DNA of 64,000 nt from Lanius collurio (lineage: Eukaryota; Chordata; Aves; Passeriformes; Laniidae). Position numbers and translations under genes: made by a program. Shown in pieces: positions 47,795 through 58,477 of this stretch. The notes beneath the pieces were generated by a model. That model worked only from the letters and a program-made list of their open reading frames with translations, made no database searches and was not told where the DNA came from. Positions within the stretch are counted from its first letter, which is position 1, and every line of letters begins with the position of its first letter. The stretch covers positions 21,597,573 to 21,661,572 of the forward strand of contig JACBWW010000017.1 of the NCBI GenBank assembly GCA_020086605.1, written 5' to 3'.

Positions 47795-48138
47795 TTCTCA
47801 TAAACTAGAAGCCAACCGAAGTCATGGTCCGTGAATAGTATTTAAGAAATTTGAAAACTTTGGGGATCCAACCCATTGTCAATAAAATAGACTGTTAATT
47901 TGGTGTCCTATACTTCATAAGATTCAGCTGTAAGAAAGCAAATTTAGAAAACTTAATTGTCCTCGGTAATTCCTAAGTTTGGTGGGGTTTTTTTGCCAGT
48001 TGCACCCTCAGCAGTGCCCAAAGTATCAGTTACACTATCCAGCAGCAGAAATGGCTACTGGTACTTTCCGTTTAAAGCAGCCAGAAAGCCTCTGATGGTA
48101 TCTATACCTCAGTACCATAGCACACTTCCTGAGGCATG

Positions 48139-48167
48139 GGAACCTGAGACATACCTGAGCTTCACCT
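48139..48167. repeat. copy 1 of a dispersed repeat pair
   Basis: CTGAG, two differing bases, then the 17-mer ATACCTGAGCTTCACCT at 48151-48167. The same arrangement recurs at 58075-58098, next to an assembly gap: 22 of 24 aligned bases agree. Upstream and downstream sequence at this copy is ordinary. Confidence 0.4.
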
Positions 48168-48439
48168 TAATTCTGCATCTTCAGCTCAGCCTCAGCAAGC
48201 CAGCTGTATCTCCCTGTCCCCTCAGATGTGATATGCAAAGCTTCTGCAGTCAGACCTGGTACATCTTGGTCTGTGAGCTCAGTCACATCCTACGTCAGCA
48301 AAAAATATCCTATTTGTTACTATCCTGTAACCCAGGGAAAATACAGCTGATGGAATGAATGCATATGGAATGCCTCAGAGGGAAATGTTACTAACCTCCG
48401 AGTGGCCCACAGGGTCCTATTTTCTCCAAGTAGAGCGGA

Positions 48440-48730
48440 GCTGTGTTTCCTTTTATTGTACAGTCTTAATAGTGATCATTGATCAGCACGACCAATGTTA
48501 TTTAATTATGTTTAGGGCTCATTTTCAGATGTGATTGCAGTTACTGTTTTGCAACTTAGTCATTTTGCATCTCACGATAATAGAGAAAAGTGACACAAAG
48601 GATGTGAGTGGTGACACTGTGCAGCTGATGCAGTAAAGTGAATTAACAGCTAATAGCTGGCAGATAGAAGCAGATCAGTTGATTAAACAGACGGCACAAA
48701 GCTTGACATTTGCCATCCACAAACTTGGAA
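48440..48730. other. candidate conserved non-coding element
   Basis: Complex, non-repetitive sequence with closely spaced homeodomain-like (TTTAATTATG, GAATTAAC, TTGATTAAAC), E-box-like (CAGCTG at about 48622) and palindromic (TGATCATTGATCA, about 48474-48486) motifs. It has no coding frame. This texture is typical of developmental enhancers in vertebrate gene deserts. That is an impression, not a test. Confidence 0.25.
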
Positions 48731-49572
48731 TATTGCTCTCATCTGTTTTCTAGGAAATACTTCAGGAAACAAAAGTACTCTTTATGGCTTCAGACTGCTA
48801 AAAAAGCAAATATGAGAAGAAGGTGACCTGCTTCCCTCCAGAGAACTGAAGAGCTGGTGCTTAGGAAGGAGAAAAAGCCATATTCCCAAGATGATATTTC
48901 TGTCAATAAATGGAGAACCTGCAGGATCAGCCTCAACATTCAGAAGAGGCAGCTTCTTCCTGGTCCTTCCTGTAGCAACTGGGTGCTCTAAACTACAGAA
49001 GGAATAATATAACTGAAAAGAATGACTCAACTATTTAACTGCTTCCTTAAATGGAAACCGTTCAAATGCTTCCTTCATTTGTCTGTCCCAGTGGTGTATG
49101 AGAAAAATGGCTTGTGGGCTCTGCCTGGTGCCACGGAGATGAGAGGACGCACATGGCTCGCTGCTCCTCTCTAAGGATCTCTTTGTTCTTCCCAGTCCCT
49201 GGGGCACATGTTCCATGTGAGGCAATGACAGTTTTTGTTATCACACAGACGTATCAGTTTCAGTGACAATCAGACCCTTTTCAAAAAAACATTATTTCTC
49301 ATGATTGTCTCCCTCTTGGAAAATGTGGCCTTTAAAGCCAAAGTGGGGGGAAAGAAGAATGAAGGGGAGACAACAAATGTCCTGGCGACACAGAAGTGAA
49401 ATGGTGTGTTATGGGACAATCAGTCAATCGTCTTGAAAGGGCATAAATCAATATATGTGCACACAGAAAGGAAACACTGGACCTTACATTGTGAAAGAAA
49501 GAGGGACCGTTTTGTCTTGCCTGTGCAGGTTTAGCAGATACCGCAAAGGAAACTGCTCATATGAGAGGCATA
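48731..49572. other. intergenic, no gene seen
   Basis: Ordinary sequence with short open frames only. Confidence 0.55.
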
Positions 49573-49631
49573 AAGAGAGGGAAGAAGGCGGAGGAGAGGG
49601 GGAAGGGGAAAGGGGGGAAGAAGGTGAGGGG
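49573..49631 (+). repeat. purine-rich, G-tract-rich segment
   Basis: The segment is almost entirely A/G from 49573 to 49631. Its G-tracts are GGGGG at 49598, GGGG at 49605, GGGGGG at 49612 and GGGG at 49628, with loops of 2, 3 and 10 nt. A quadruplex is possible with one long loop. GA-rich mirror-like stretches could also form triplex. Confidence 0.7.
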
Positions 49632-51822
49632 CTTGCTAATAACTACATGTTTTTTCCTTCCTTCCTAACTCAATGGTACATGTGACCTCATGAAGCCAAT
49701 AAGTTATGAGCATCTGATGTAAAAGTTCCCCCCCAAAATGCTCCTTTAGCAAAGACCACTGGGTAAACCATGTCATGACTAATTTCTGCAAATGCCTTGA
49801 TTTAAGGCAGGCACAGGACCTGAAATTCACACCAGCTCTTTGTGTGCTGGAGTCACGCAGATACCAGGCTTGGTGAGAAGAAACTGCATACTTCCTATTT
49901 TATTTCACCACTACTCGACCTGCTTTTCCTCAGACTTAAAATCATTTGCCAGGTCAAAATAAACTCCTTAGAATCCCAATGTGAAAAATGTACCTAACAA
50001 TTCAACCCTTGTAAGTTGGGAATTGGAAGAGAAAGTGCAGTGGAGTCTAATTAAATTATATAATAAGCAGCTTAACTTGTGGTTTCACTTTGGTTTCTGT
50101 TATTCTTATTATCATAAGCACTGTAGCTAGCAAAGAGCTATTGAAATATGCATAGCAGAAATGACCAAACTGGAGATGTTTGGGTTTCACAAGAGCTTGT
50201 CTGTCAGAGGCTGGTTTTGCAAAGTTGAATCCAGAAGGGAGGTCAGGCTAATTCCAATTGAATTCAAAATTTTCCTCAGAGGTAGCAATGAGTTCTACAT
50301 TTGACCTATCTTTATTAAAGAAAAAAATCAAAGGAGATCTGGATTTGCAAATCCTCACCTGTCAGGTCCTGGTTTGCAAAATGAAAACCAGTGCTGGCTT
50401 AGTTTTGGGTGAAGCTGAGTATATAATCCTGGCTTTAGCTTTCTCTCATTAACAAGTTAGTTGATATTGCCCAGAAGATGGCACTTCAAAGACAAGATGG
50501 TGCTCCTGGCACCCTGGCAGTGTTGTAGAATGGTCTGCCCACCCCTCCTCTCCGAGTGACCAGAGCTTGCCTTTTGTTTAAGCCAGGCATACAGCTACAG
50601 GAGCCAGATAAGTGAGGCTGCTGATGAAGTGGGTGAGGGAGTGCCCAGATAAGCTGCCACCAGGGAGGGTGACAACTTACAGAGGTCAGCAGCTACTGGC
50701 AGGGGACACTCCAATGTCTTAAGCCAGTACCATTTTTTAAGTAATAATTTATGGTCTGTCCAGCCTAAAAATGTTGGCTGAGATTTACACCATGCTTTAC
50801 CGTAATTGTCAGTAAAGCTGTCTAGTATTTACATTGCGGTGGGTTCCTTCATAAGTGAGTGCTCGTAAATTTGGCTAATCATAACAGAGATCTTTCCAGA
50901 AGTTTGCTATGCATCTCATCCTGCTATGGAAACAGGTTGCACTGCCCACTGAAATCTGAATCTGGATCTAGGGCTTCGGTTTGGCAGCATTTCTAGTTTT
51001 GAAGACTGTCTCATGCAAGAGTCAAGTAAGAATAATTTCAGTCTGTTTAGTGGTCTATAAATCCAAGTGCCCCAAGTACCAATGAATCACTCTGTTCTCT
51101 GCCCCAGGGGTTTGACTATTGCAAACAATGACTGAAGTCATCAGCAAAAGACGAGGTCACAGGCTGAAAGACGAAAATATGCTTTTTCATTTCTAGAATA
51201 AAAAAATTGAATGCATTGTCTGAAAATGTCAGTGCATGAACTAGGCTAAATGGAAGCAGACTAAGCTGGTCTCTGACATCTAATGCTTCCTCCTCCACTC
51301 CTATTTTGTTTAATTTGACAGCTACTTACCAAGATACACAAGCTGAAAAATTCACAATAAGCTGCTAAGGAAGAAGTTTACCACATTATCCATCTTCTTT
51401 CTTGGCACTGGAAAGTCTGAGGACGGAAGGTAGGGAGAGAAGGAAGAGCCCTGGACTCCAACTCGGACATTGCCCCTGTTTGCCACTGCAAACAAGGTGC
51501 TTAAACCCTCTGCCAAGGCCTTTCTGAGCAGTTATCTGCCTTGCAGTGCCGAGGTGTTGCCTAATGAACAATTACTGTCTGGGAAGCACACTGAGAGTCA
51601 CAAAGCCAGCACTGAGCACGGGGTGAGCTGCCAAACAATGTAGGGGTTCATCAAAGGTTGATGTTCTCCAGACCATGCCAAGGAAAAACTATTTACTATA
51701 CACAGAATTTGTGATTCGCAGTCTCAGGCAACCCCACAGTTTCTCAGGGCTGGTTAAGAGAAAATAATTTGTGTCTTATTTGTTTTTGTATTAATATATA
51801 TATTCAGAGTTACATATCTATT
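49632..51822. other. intergenic, no gene seen
   Basis: No exon, transposon or RNA gene recognised. Confidence 0.55.
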
Positions 51823-51847
51823 TATATATATATGTGTGTGTGTGTGT
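51823..51847. repeat. (TA)5(TG)7 compound microsatellite
   Basis: Five TA steps pass directly into seven TG steps. It is likely length-polymorphic. Confidence 0.95.
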
Positions 51848-54800
51848 CTGCAAAGACAATCAATCTAGTTAAGGCAGACCACTTTAAAAGACTTTCCACA
51901 TACCATCAAGTAAAAGCATGAGCATTGCAGGAGCTACAGGGCAGGAGTGACTCAAAGTAACTTTCAGTAACAATGGGATTTTTTCTCCAGCTGGCAGATC
52001 AAATATGACCCTTGGATCTTAAATCCCCAGAGAATACAAAAAATGTCATCTTGTATGTAAATGCACTGTTTTCCAAAACTTTCTATTATGGTTCAAGGCC
52101 AATAGAGTTTCAAAAAACCTCTTTAGTTTAATATATCATTTCTCAATGATGTGTGCATTAAGTGCTTTTACTTTAGCCTTTATCCTATAAGGAGAAAAAA
52201 AATGCAGCCTTACTTGTCAAGCTGCCATAGAAGTTGTAGTGTTAGAGATCAGTCTGAACCAAACCTCAGATGAAACTTTGGTCCCAGTGAAGTGACTGTG
52301 TGTGTTTTCTCAGTGGATTTAGTGGAACCTGCCCCTCCATTTTCTTGCTTAATCCTAAACTTTAAAACATGGTCTAGATTTGTATCAGTGGCTGACTGGA
52401 TTATTACTACCTCCTGTAAATCCAGAGTTATGAAAAAGTAGCACTAATCAAACATATCCTAACCTTAATGTTTCATCAGAAAAAATGTCTCTAACATACT
52501 TGCAATTGATGACAATTTTCACTTCAATGCCAAGAGTTTGAACTTGTTCTCTGTTATACACTTTTTGTCACATACAGCAGTAAATGTAGGTGTCAAAGCA
52601 AAATTCAGATTTACTAAAAACCTATGACCTCATCTGATATTCTCTGTCTAATGATGCCAAAAAATAAACAAACATAAGAAGCCAGTAGTCCCAAAGTAGT
52701 TTGTTTCACCTGTGTTTAAGCACTGAGAATTTTCCATCGCCTCCCTTAGCTGGAAGACCCTACTGCCACATTCTTGTTCCTGAGATTTTGGTACACGCCT
52801 TCAAAAACTGTAAAGGTGCATTCCTTATTTCTTGCTAAAATGATGCAATTGGCATAGAACAACTGCTGCTTTGTCTGGGAATAGCAATTCTCAGCCTTAA
52901 ATTCCTTAAAGAAAAAGAATTCAAATGCAGAGCCATGACATTTGCCTTTAAAAGGAGAAAGGGATGTTTTTCACTTCCTCTCCATTTTTTCCTTAAATAT
53001 CCAGCAATATTTGAAATCTGGCAGAGAGGGAGATAAAGGGAAGAAGAACATTTCTGCATAGAATAGAAATTCTAGCAATAAGTTAAAGTACCTGTAGGCA
53101 CAATTTCATTCAAACATTTGTCCTCTGTGTGCATGTAGGTAATTAACTTGTGTACTTCTGATAGTGCTCTGCTTGCTAAAGCTAGTGGCAATCTTTTGCA
53201 CAAACTGTTTCCCTGACTAAAACTGTCAAAGGCAAAACTATTTTGCAGAAATTTCTGACCTTTGATGAGAATCTGTTTTCAAACATGAGAGAAAAATTAA
53301 TCTTTCTATCTTCTAAAAACACAGCACTTTTATTTCCCAGAAGTATGACTTTTTATAAGGGTTTTCATTTCATGTTGTAACAAAAAAAGGTTTAATGATA
53401 TTAAAATAAATCAAATGATAGATTATTAAATTTTAAAAATTCAAATACTGCAACATGCATAATAATCAACTATTTCCATTTCAGAGAAATGCTTTGGGGT
53501 TTATTCCAGAGTGATTACTTTTTACATTTTGACATTTCACCTCAAAATGAAAAATCTTTCTTTCCTGCCCCCCCAGAAAAAACCCTTTGTATCTCTGGCT
53601 GTTTATCCTGTGCCTTTAGGACCTAGATATGCAGTTTTAAAAGATGCATCAGCAGTTCAAGTGTGATTGAAGTATATAGCCACAATTTCTTTGGGCAACC
53701 AACTGTATCAGCAGTAGAAAAGTCAGCCTTGGGGAACACTAATATTTCTTTAGGTTTACCTTGTAGATGGGAACCTGAGCAAGAAAGTGTTTAGTTTGCC
53801 TCAGGCTTCTTCAATGTGGTGAAAGATTCTGAAAAACAAAATAAAACAAAAAAAAGAACCAAAACATTCCCTTTTGTATCTCCACTGAGCCAACACCCTT
53901 ACATCAGACGTGAATTGGCCCAAGCTCCCCAGTTGCTGTAACTCTTTAACCTTAGTGCGTATATTAAACCTTAGACTGATTTAGTATTTAAACGATATAC
54001 AGTAACCATCCTGTTAAATGTAAATTAAATGCACACTTATTCTTTAAGACAATTTAAAGTGTCACCTTTATAGCTATAAGGCTGTGACATTTCATGAACT
54101 CACAGCCACATCTTCCCACTGATAATGCCAAGCTGAACTGACTGGGCTAAATTCAGCTGTGGGGTAACCAAATGCAATGTTCTTGCTGTCAAAGGAGCTA
54201 TACCCTTTACACCAAGGCTGATTCCAGGCTTTCATTATCTACACTTAAACCTAGCATAATTTATTTGAAAAGTAGCTGAGAATAGTAAAGTTTTAGCTGT
54301 TATTCATAATATAGGCACGATGTTCCCTAGAAAAGTATGTTGGCTTAGCTCCTTCGACTACTTCATTTATGCGTCCCTAGCTGGAAAGCAAAGACAAAAA
54401 AACTTCACTTAAACTGAATTGTACTTGGAGAACTAAGTGAAATCACAGAGACTGATGAAGCAATTAATAGCAATTAGTGTGTTCCAGTATGGGCTAAAAT
54501 TGCAAAGCAAAAGCATGGGGTTCAAGAAGACATTTTTGCCAATAGATGACTGTCCTTCAGGATGCTTCTGAGCAAGAATGAGCATGAAGCATTGACAGGA
54601 TGTTGGGAATCTGGACAGAGGATCCCAGATTTCCAGATATTTAGGTGTTCAAAGATGCAAATTGTTTCTTAGAGCTGTTTCCTTTCTTGGTGTGTCTGAA
54701 TGGGAGAGGTGCCTATGAACATTTTTTTGGCCAGAGGATGCCTGTGGAAATCAGACTTGATGGTAATTGCCATAAGCACAAAACCAGAGTTGGAATTAAC

Positions 54801-55270
54801 TGTGATGTGAATAAAATACTGCCACAAGCAGTCTGTTCTCTCTGGAGGTCATCCCATGCTATGCTCAGCCCTCTCCCTTAGCAGGTCTCCCTACACGGCT
54901 TCCTCTCTACCACACCTTCCTTGCTCACAGCACATCCTAAGAGTAATCAGAAGCTCTCATTATGTTTTCCTCCAGTAATCCTTCCATTTCAAAATGGATG
55001 GCATAATTGGCCTTCTTAATTAGTACAGAGTACATAGAATTTATCTGAAATACCTTCTGTAGCAGCATTAGAAGTTAGAAAGCAGCATGAAGTTGTATTG
55101 CGTGTTTTTCTCTTCATCTTAGACTCCTTAGGCTGAGAAAAAAAGTGCTTTTCAATGTCGAGTGTTTTAAATAAAATGCATTCTTTGTTGTCAACATGTA
55201 GAGCTGGTAAATTGACAAATTCATCATCCTATTATAATCCCTGCACCTGTTCCAGTTTGCAGTCTGCGGT
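51848..55270. other. intergenic, no gene seen
   Basis: AT-rich, with an A-rich patch at 53830-53865. Positions 54145-54240 (GGGCTAAATTCAGCTGTGG, AGGAGCTATACCC, TTTACACCAAGGC) resemble an old sauropsid repeat of the GGCCAAATTCTGCT...GGAGCTATACC type, judged from memory. No gene seen. Confidence 0.5.
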
Positions 55271-55279
55271 GTGTTTTAG

Positions 55280-55480
55280 CTCATGTATGGTGAGTGCATC
55301 TGCTTAACAAGGACAGTTAACTGGCAGAATTTGTTTATAAACCCAGTGAAGAGCTAAATGAGGTAAACTGCATTATCTTACATGTTAATTGTATTTCATT
55401 GCAGACAAACATTTATTAAAGATGCAGACGGCACACCATAAATTCTAATTGTGTTTGCATCCATTTCTGGTTTTATCCTG
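55280..55480. other. candidate conserved non-coding element
   Basis: Non-repetitive stretch with forkhead/CDX-like TTTGTTTATAAACCC, homeodomain-like ATGTTAATTG and CTAATTG, and no coding frame. It has the same texture as 48440-48730. The claim rests on motif density alone. Confidence 0.2.
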
Positions 55481-56597
55481 GTTTCCAGAATTTCTGTTCC
55501 AACATCATTTTTCAGGGATTCGAGATGCAGCCTGAGATATCCCTAGAAAAGACACTCATAACAGTGCCCAATATGTGTGCACACAGGCACACATGGAGGA
55601 GCCAGCCAAGAAATTTGCAGGAACAGTTTATTAGAAGGAGGCTGCCATGTTCTCCTATCTGTCAAGTGTCTCTGAAGAGAAGAAAATTTCTGGGAATCTG
55701 ACCATCGCTTTGAAATGACATTAAAAATATCTTCTGGATGCAGTTTGCAGTTTCTTTGGTGGCAGGTATAGAGCTCCTTGAGGTCCCTGGCTCTCCATTC
55801 TTGCTCCCATCACCTCCCTCCCATACTTCAACATTATAGCAACAGCAGGGATCACTCAATACCTGTCAAAGACAGACCTGCAGGTCCCATCTCACAAAAA
55901 AAAAAAAAAATTGGCACACCGTTTCTGCCCAAAAGATATTTTTTCTCAAACTTGTTATGATTTGAATAGACAAGATGACCCAGGAGCTCAGGAGGTGGAG
56001 GAGCAGTGTTTCTTGGCAATTTGGCAGCTGAGGTAGAGCTACTCATGTCATATCCAAATCAGTGGAAAGGGTCAGTACCAAATGAATAAAACCCTAAACA
56101 ACAACCAGGCAACCCTAGGTCTGATAAAGAACTAAATCCAGACCTCTGAGACCTTGTCCAGCAACGTAGCCAAAAGAACCTCCTCCTCCCTTTGCCGTCT
56201 CTTTCTGCATGGTATGTTATTATCTGATCCTCAGCTTGCTTTTGTAGGAGAAGGATGGTTGGTTCTTCAGCATGGGAGAAATCCCTCCTCCCATGTCCTC
56301 CAGTCCTCACTACCTGAGACCTTTCTAGAGTCAAACTGATTTATAGCTGAGGAAAGATTGGTTGGTCCAGCAGTGGGACCAAAATATTAAAGTACTGTCG
56401 AAGACAGCTGCTCAGTTTGGAGGTTGGACAGACAGGATGGGCTTGCTGCAGAGGTGTTACAGGAAAACAAAGGGGACTTGGGGGTAGTAGTAGTGTCCTT
56501 CAGATATATAGTTGTTGCAAAACATCTTTCACTGGCTTCCTACTGCACACTGAGGTATGAGGGACTGAAAGTCAGAGACAGTAGTAAGGTTTACCTT
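55481..56597. other. intergenic, no gene seen
   Basis: An A15 run lies at 55896-55910. There is no AATAAA signal just before it and no target-site duplication that I can see, so it is not called as a retrocopy tail. Confidence 0.5.
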
Positions 56598-57221
56598 TTA
56601 AATTAAGCAAATGTGAGATGGAGATGCAAAAAATGTGGAGCTCCTAGTGCCATAGCTCCTGAGACAGTTCCCTGAGGAGCCACCACTCTCCTGTTCCTGC
56701 CAGGGTAGTGCTGGATCCCACCAACACACCCTGCATTCCTGGGTGCTGCCCCATTGTAAGACAATTAAAAACATGGCAATTTCAGAACTTGGGCCCCCCA
56801 GCACTACCAGAGAAGATACATCTGGTCTCGGTTTCTTGACTTTCCAAATTAAAAGGAGATGGGGAAATCTTTGAAATATTGAGTTCCCTCTGCTAGTCAG
56901 TGTGTTTTGTAGGCATGCAAATATCTCCTTCAACAGCAAAGCAGCCGCTGTATCCTCACTCAAGGTGCACCCAGGACTCACCTGCCAGTGACTGGGCACT
57001 ATTTCTGAAGGTGAGGCCAAGCCCTGGCACTGCAAGTCAAGTGTAAAAACAAAGGTCAGACCTCTGCAAAAGCTTAAATACAGGTCTGGATTTACAGCAA
57101 CACTAGGGAAATTAGAGAAAAACAACTTTACTGGAGCAAGAAGGGTGCAGAGAATGAAACAGAGGTTATGGCCAGAGACAAGAGGAATGAAAAATAAATC
57201 TGCCAGGCTGAGGAACTCCAT
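56598..57221 (-). other. 207-codon open frame, not called as a gene
   Basis: This is the longest ATG-initiated frame outside the CpG island and gaps. The product has scattered hydrophobic stretches, no recognisable domain and no low-complexity bias. I see no splice or polyadenylation context. A frame of this length is somewhat unlikely by chance in 64 kb but far from excluded. Confidence 0.12.
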
Positions 57222-58033
57222 AGCATGTGGCTCTCATCCACTCTGCCTTTTGCTTCATATGCAAAGAGGCTGCAGAATTAGATTCCCTAATCCAAATGCT
57301 TTAAGACTGATTCTCTAATTTCCCTTAGAAATTCATTAGTTTTTTTTTTTTTTTAATGAGTGGTAATGTTGCTTGCATTTTTTGGTTATGGGAAGATTAA
57401 ATGAAGGAAATCTTTGCCTAGAATAATCATCATTACTTAACCTAAATTTATTCCATTCCTCTGAAACTTTGAAAAAGTGCAGCTCTTTGGTTGCTGAAGT
57501 TACACTGAAGTAAAACTCAACAACTTGCTAAAATATTGCCATATGAGTAGAAATATTCAGCTCTGAGGAACTGATGTGGTGGAGGAATAAAAGGTTGTTT
57601 GTTAGTGCTGGCTGGCACTGGGTTTTAAGCAATACCAACCAGCCTGCCAACAAGAAGCCGATAACAAGGCTTTCTGAATATCTTCCAAAGCTTCACAGAA
57701 ATACTTGCTTGCATAATGTTTTACACTTAAGCTCTTAAAAGTTCACCAGAGAAAAGTGGCTTTAAATCTGTGTAAGGACCCCACACACAGATGTATGCAC
57801 TCAAGGTAGGAAGAAAACTGACACTGAACAAGAAAGTTTTAAAGTTTAAGATGTGCAGATTGAATGTAAACAATAAGATAAATGTTTCTACTCTGCATTC
57901 TAATTTCTCCCCTCCAGCACATGAATGGCTTAACATCTTAGTTGGATTTAGGCTCCTGGCTGACCTACACTTATGTTTCAGCTATTTCTGTGTCTTAAAC
58001 CAAGTGAGAACTTAAAGCATGAACTTGAACCAC
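57222..58033. other. intergenic, no gene seen
   Basis: A T15 run at 57340-57354 is the only notable simple sequence. Confidence 0.55.
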
Positions 58034-58062
58034 CCCTTCCCTTCCCTTCCCTTCCCTTCCCT
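58034..58062 (-). repeat. (CCCTT)5 microsatellite, G-quadruplex-forming on the minus strand
   Basis: Five CCCTT units (58034-58058) plus CCCT. The minus strand reads as AGGG followed by AAGGG repeats: six G-tracts with 2-nt loops. It lies 36 nt from the second N run. Confidence 0.95.
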
Positions 58063-58074
58063 AGACCGGAAGAT

Positions 58075-58098
58075 CTGAGGAATACCTGAGCTTCACCT
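58075..58098. repeat. copy 2 of a dispersed repeat pair, cut by the gap
   Basis: CTGAG, two differing bases, then ATACCTGAGCTTCACCT at 58082-58098, matching 48144-48167 at 22 of 24 bases. The N run begins at the very next base, so the true length of the match is unknown. Confidence 0.4.
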
Positions 58099-58477
58099 NN
58101 NNNNNNNNNNNNNNNNNNNNNNNNNNNNNNNNNNNNNNNNNNNNNNNNNNNNNNNNNNNNNNNNNNNNNNNNNNNNNNNNNNNNNNNNNNNNNNNNNNNN
58201 NNNNNNNNNNNNNNNNNNNNNNNNNNNNNNNNNNNNNNNNNNNNNNNNNNNNNNNNNNNNNNNNNNNNNNNNNNNNNNNNNNNNNNNNNNNNNNNNNNNN
58301 NNNNNNNNNNNNNNNNNNNNNNNNNNNNNNNNNNNNNNNNNNNNNNNNNNNNNNNNNNNNNNNNNNNNNNNNNNNNNNNNNNNNNNNNNNNNNNNNNNNN
58401 NNNNNNNNNNNNNNNNNNNNNNNNNNNNNNNNNNNNNNNNNNNNNNNNNNNNNNNNNNNNNNNNNNNNNNNNNNNNN
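58099..58477. other. assembly gap (379 N)
   Basis: Unresolved bases following a G-quadruplex-type repeat. Open frames that span it are artefacts. Confidence 1.

Larger units (their letters stand above)
45101..48430. other. intergenic, no gene seen
   Basis: No gene supported. It contains the GATA palindrome at 45986-46007, the relic at 47761-47794 and the first copy of the repeat pair at 48139-48167. Confidence 0.55.

Noticed and set aside
55896..55910. A15 run as a possible retrocopy tail
   Set aside because: No upstream polyadenylation signal at the right distance, no visible target-site duplication and no parental gene recognised.
56059..56600. Possible LTR or retroviral remnant
   Set aside because: No paired terminal repeats, primer-binding site, polypurine tract next to an LTR, or recognisable retroviral protein piece was found.
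57340..57354. T15 run as the tail of a minus-strand retrocopy
   Set aside because: Adjacent sequence shows no gene-like frame. A simple homopolymer is the easier explanation.
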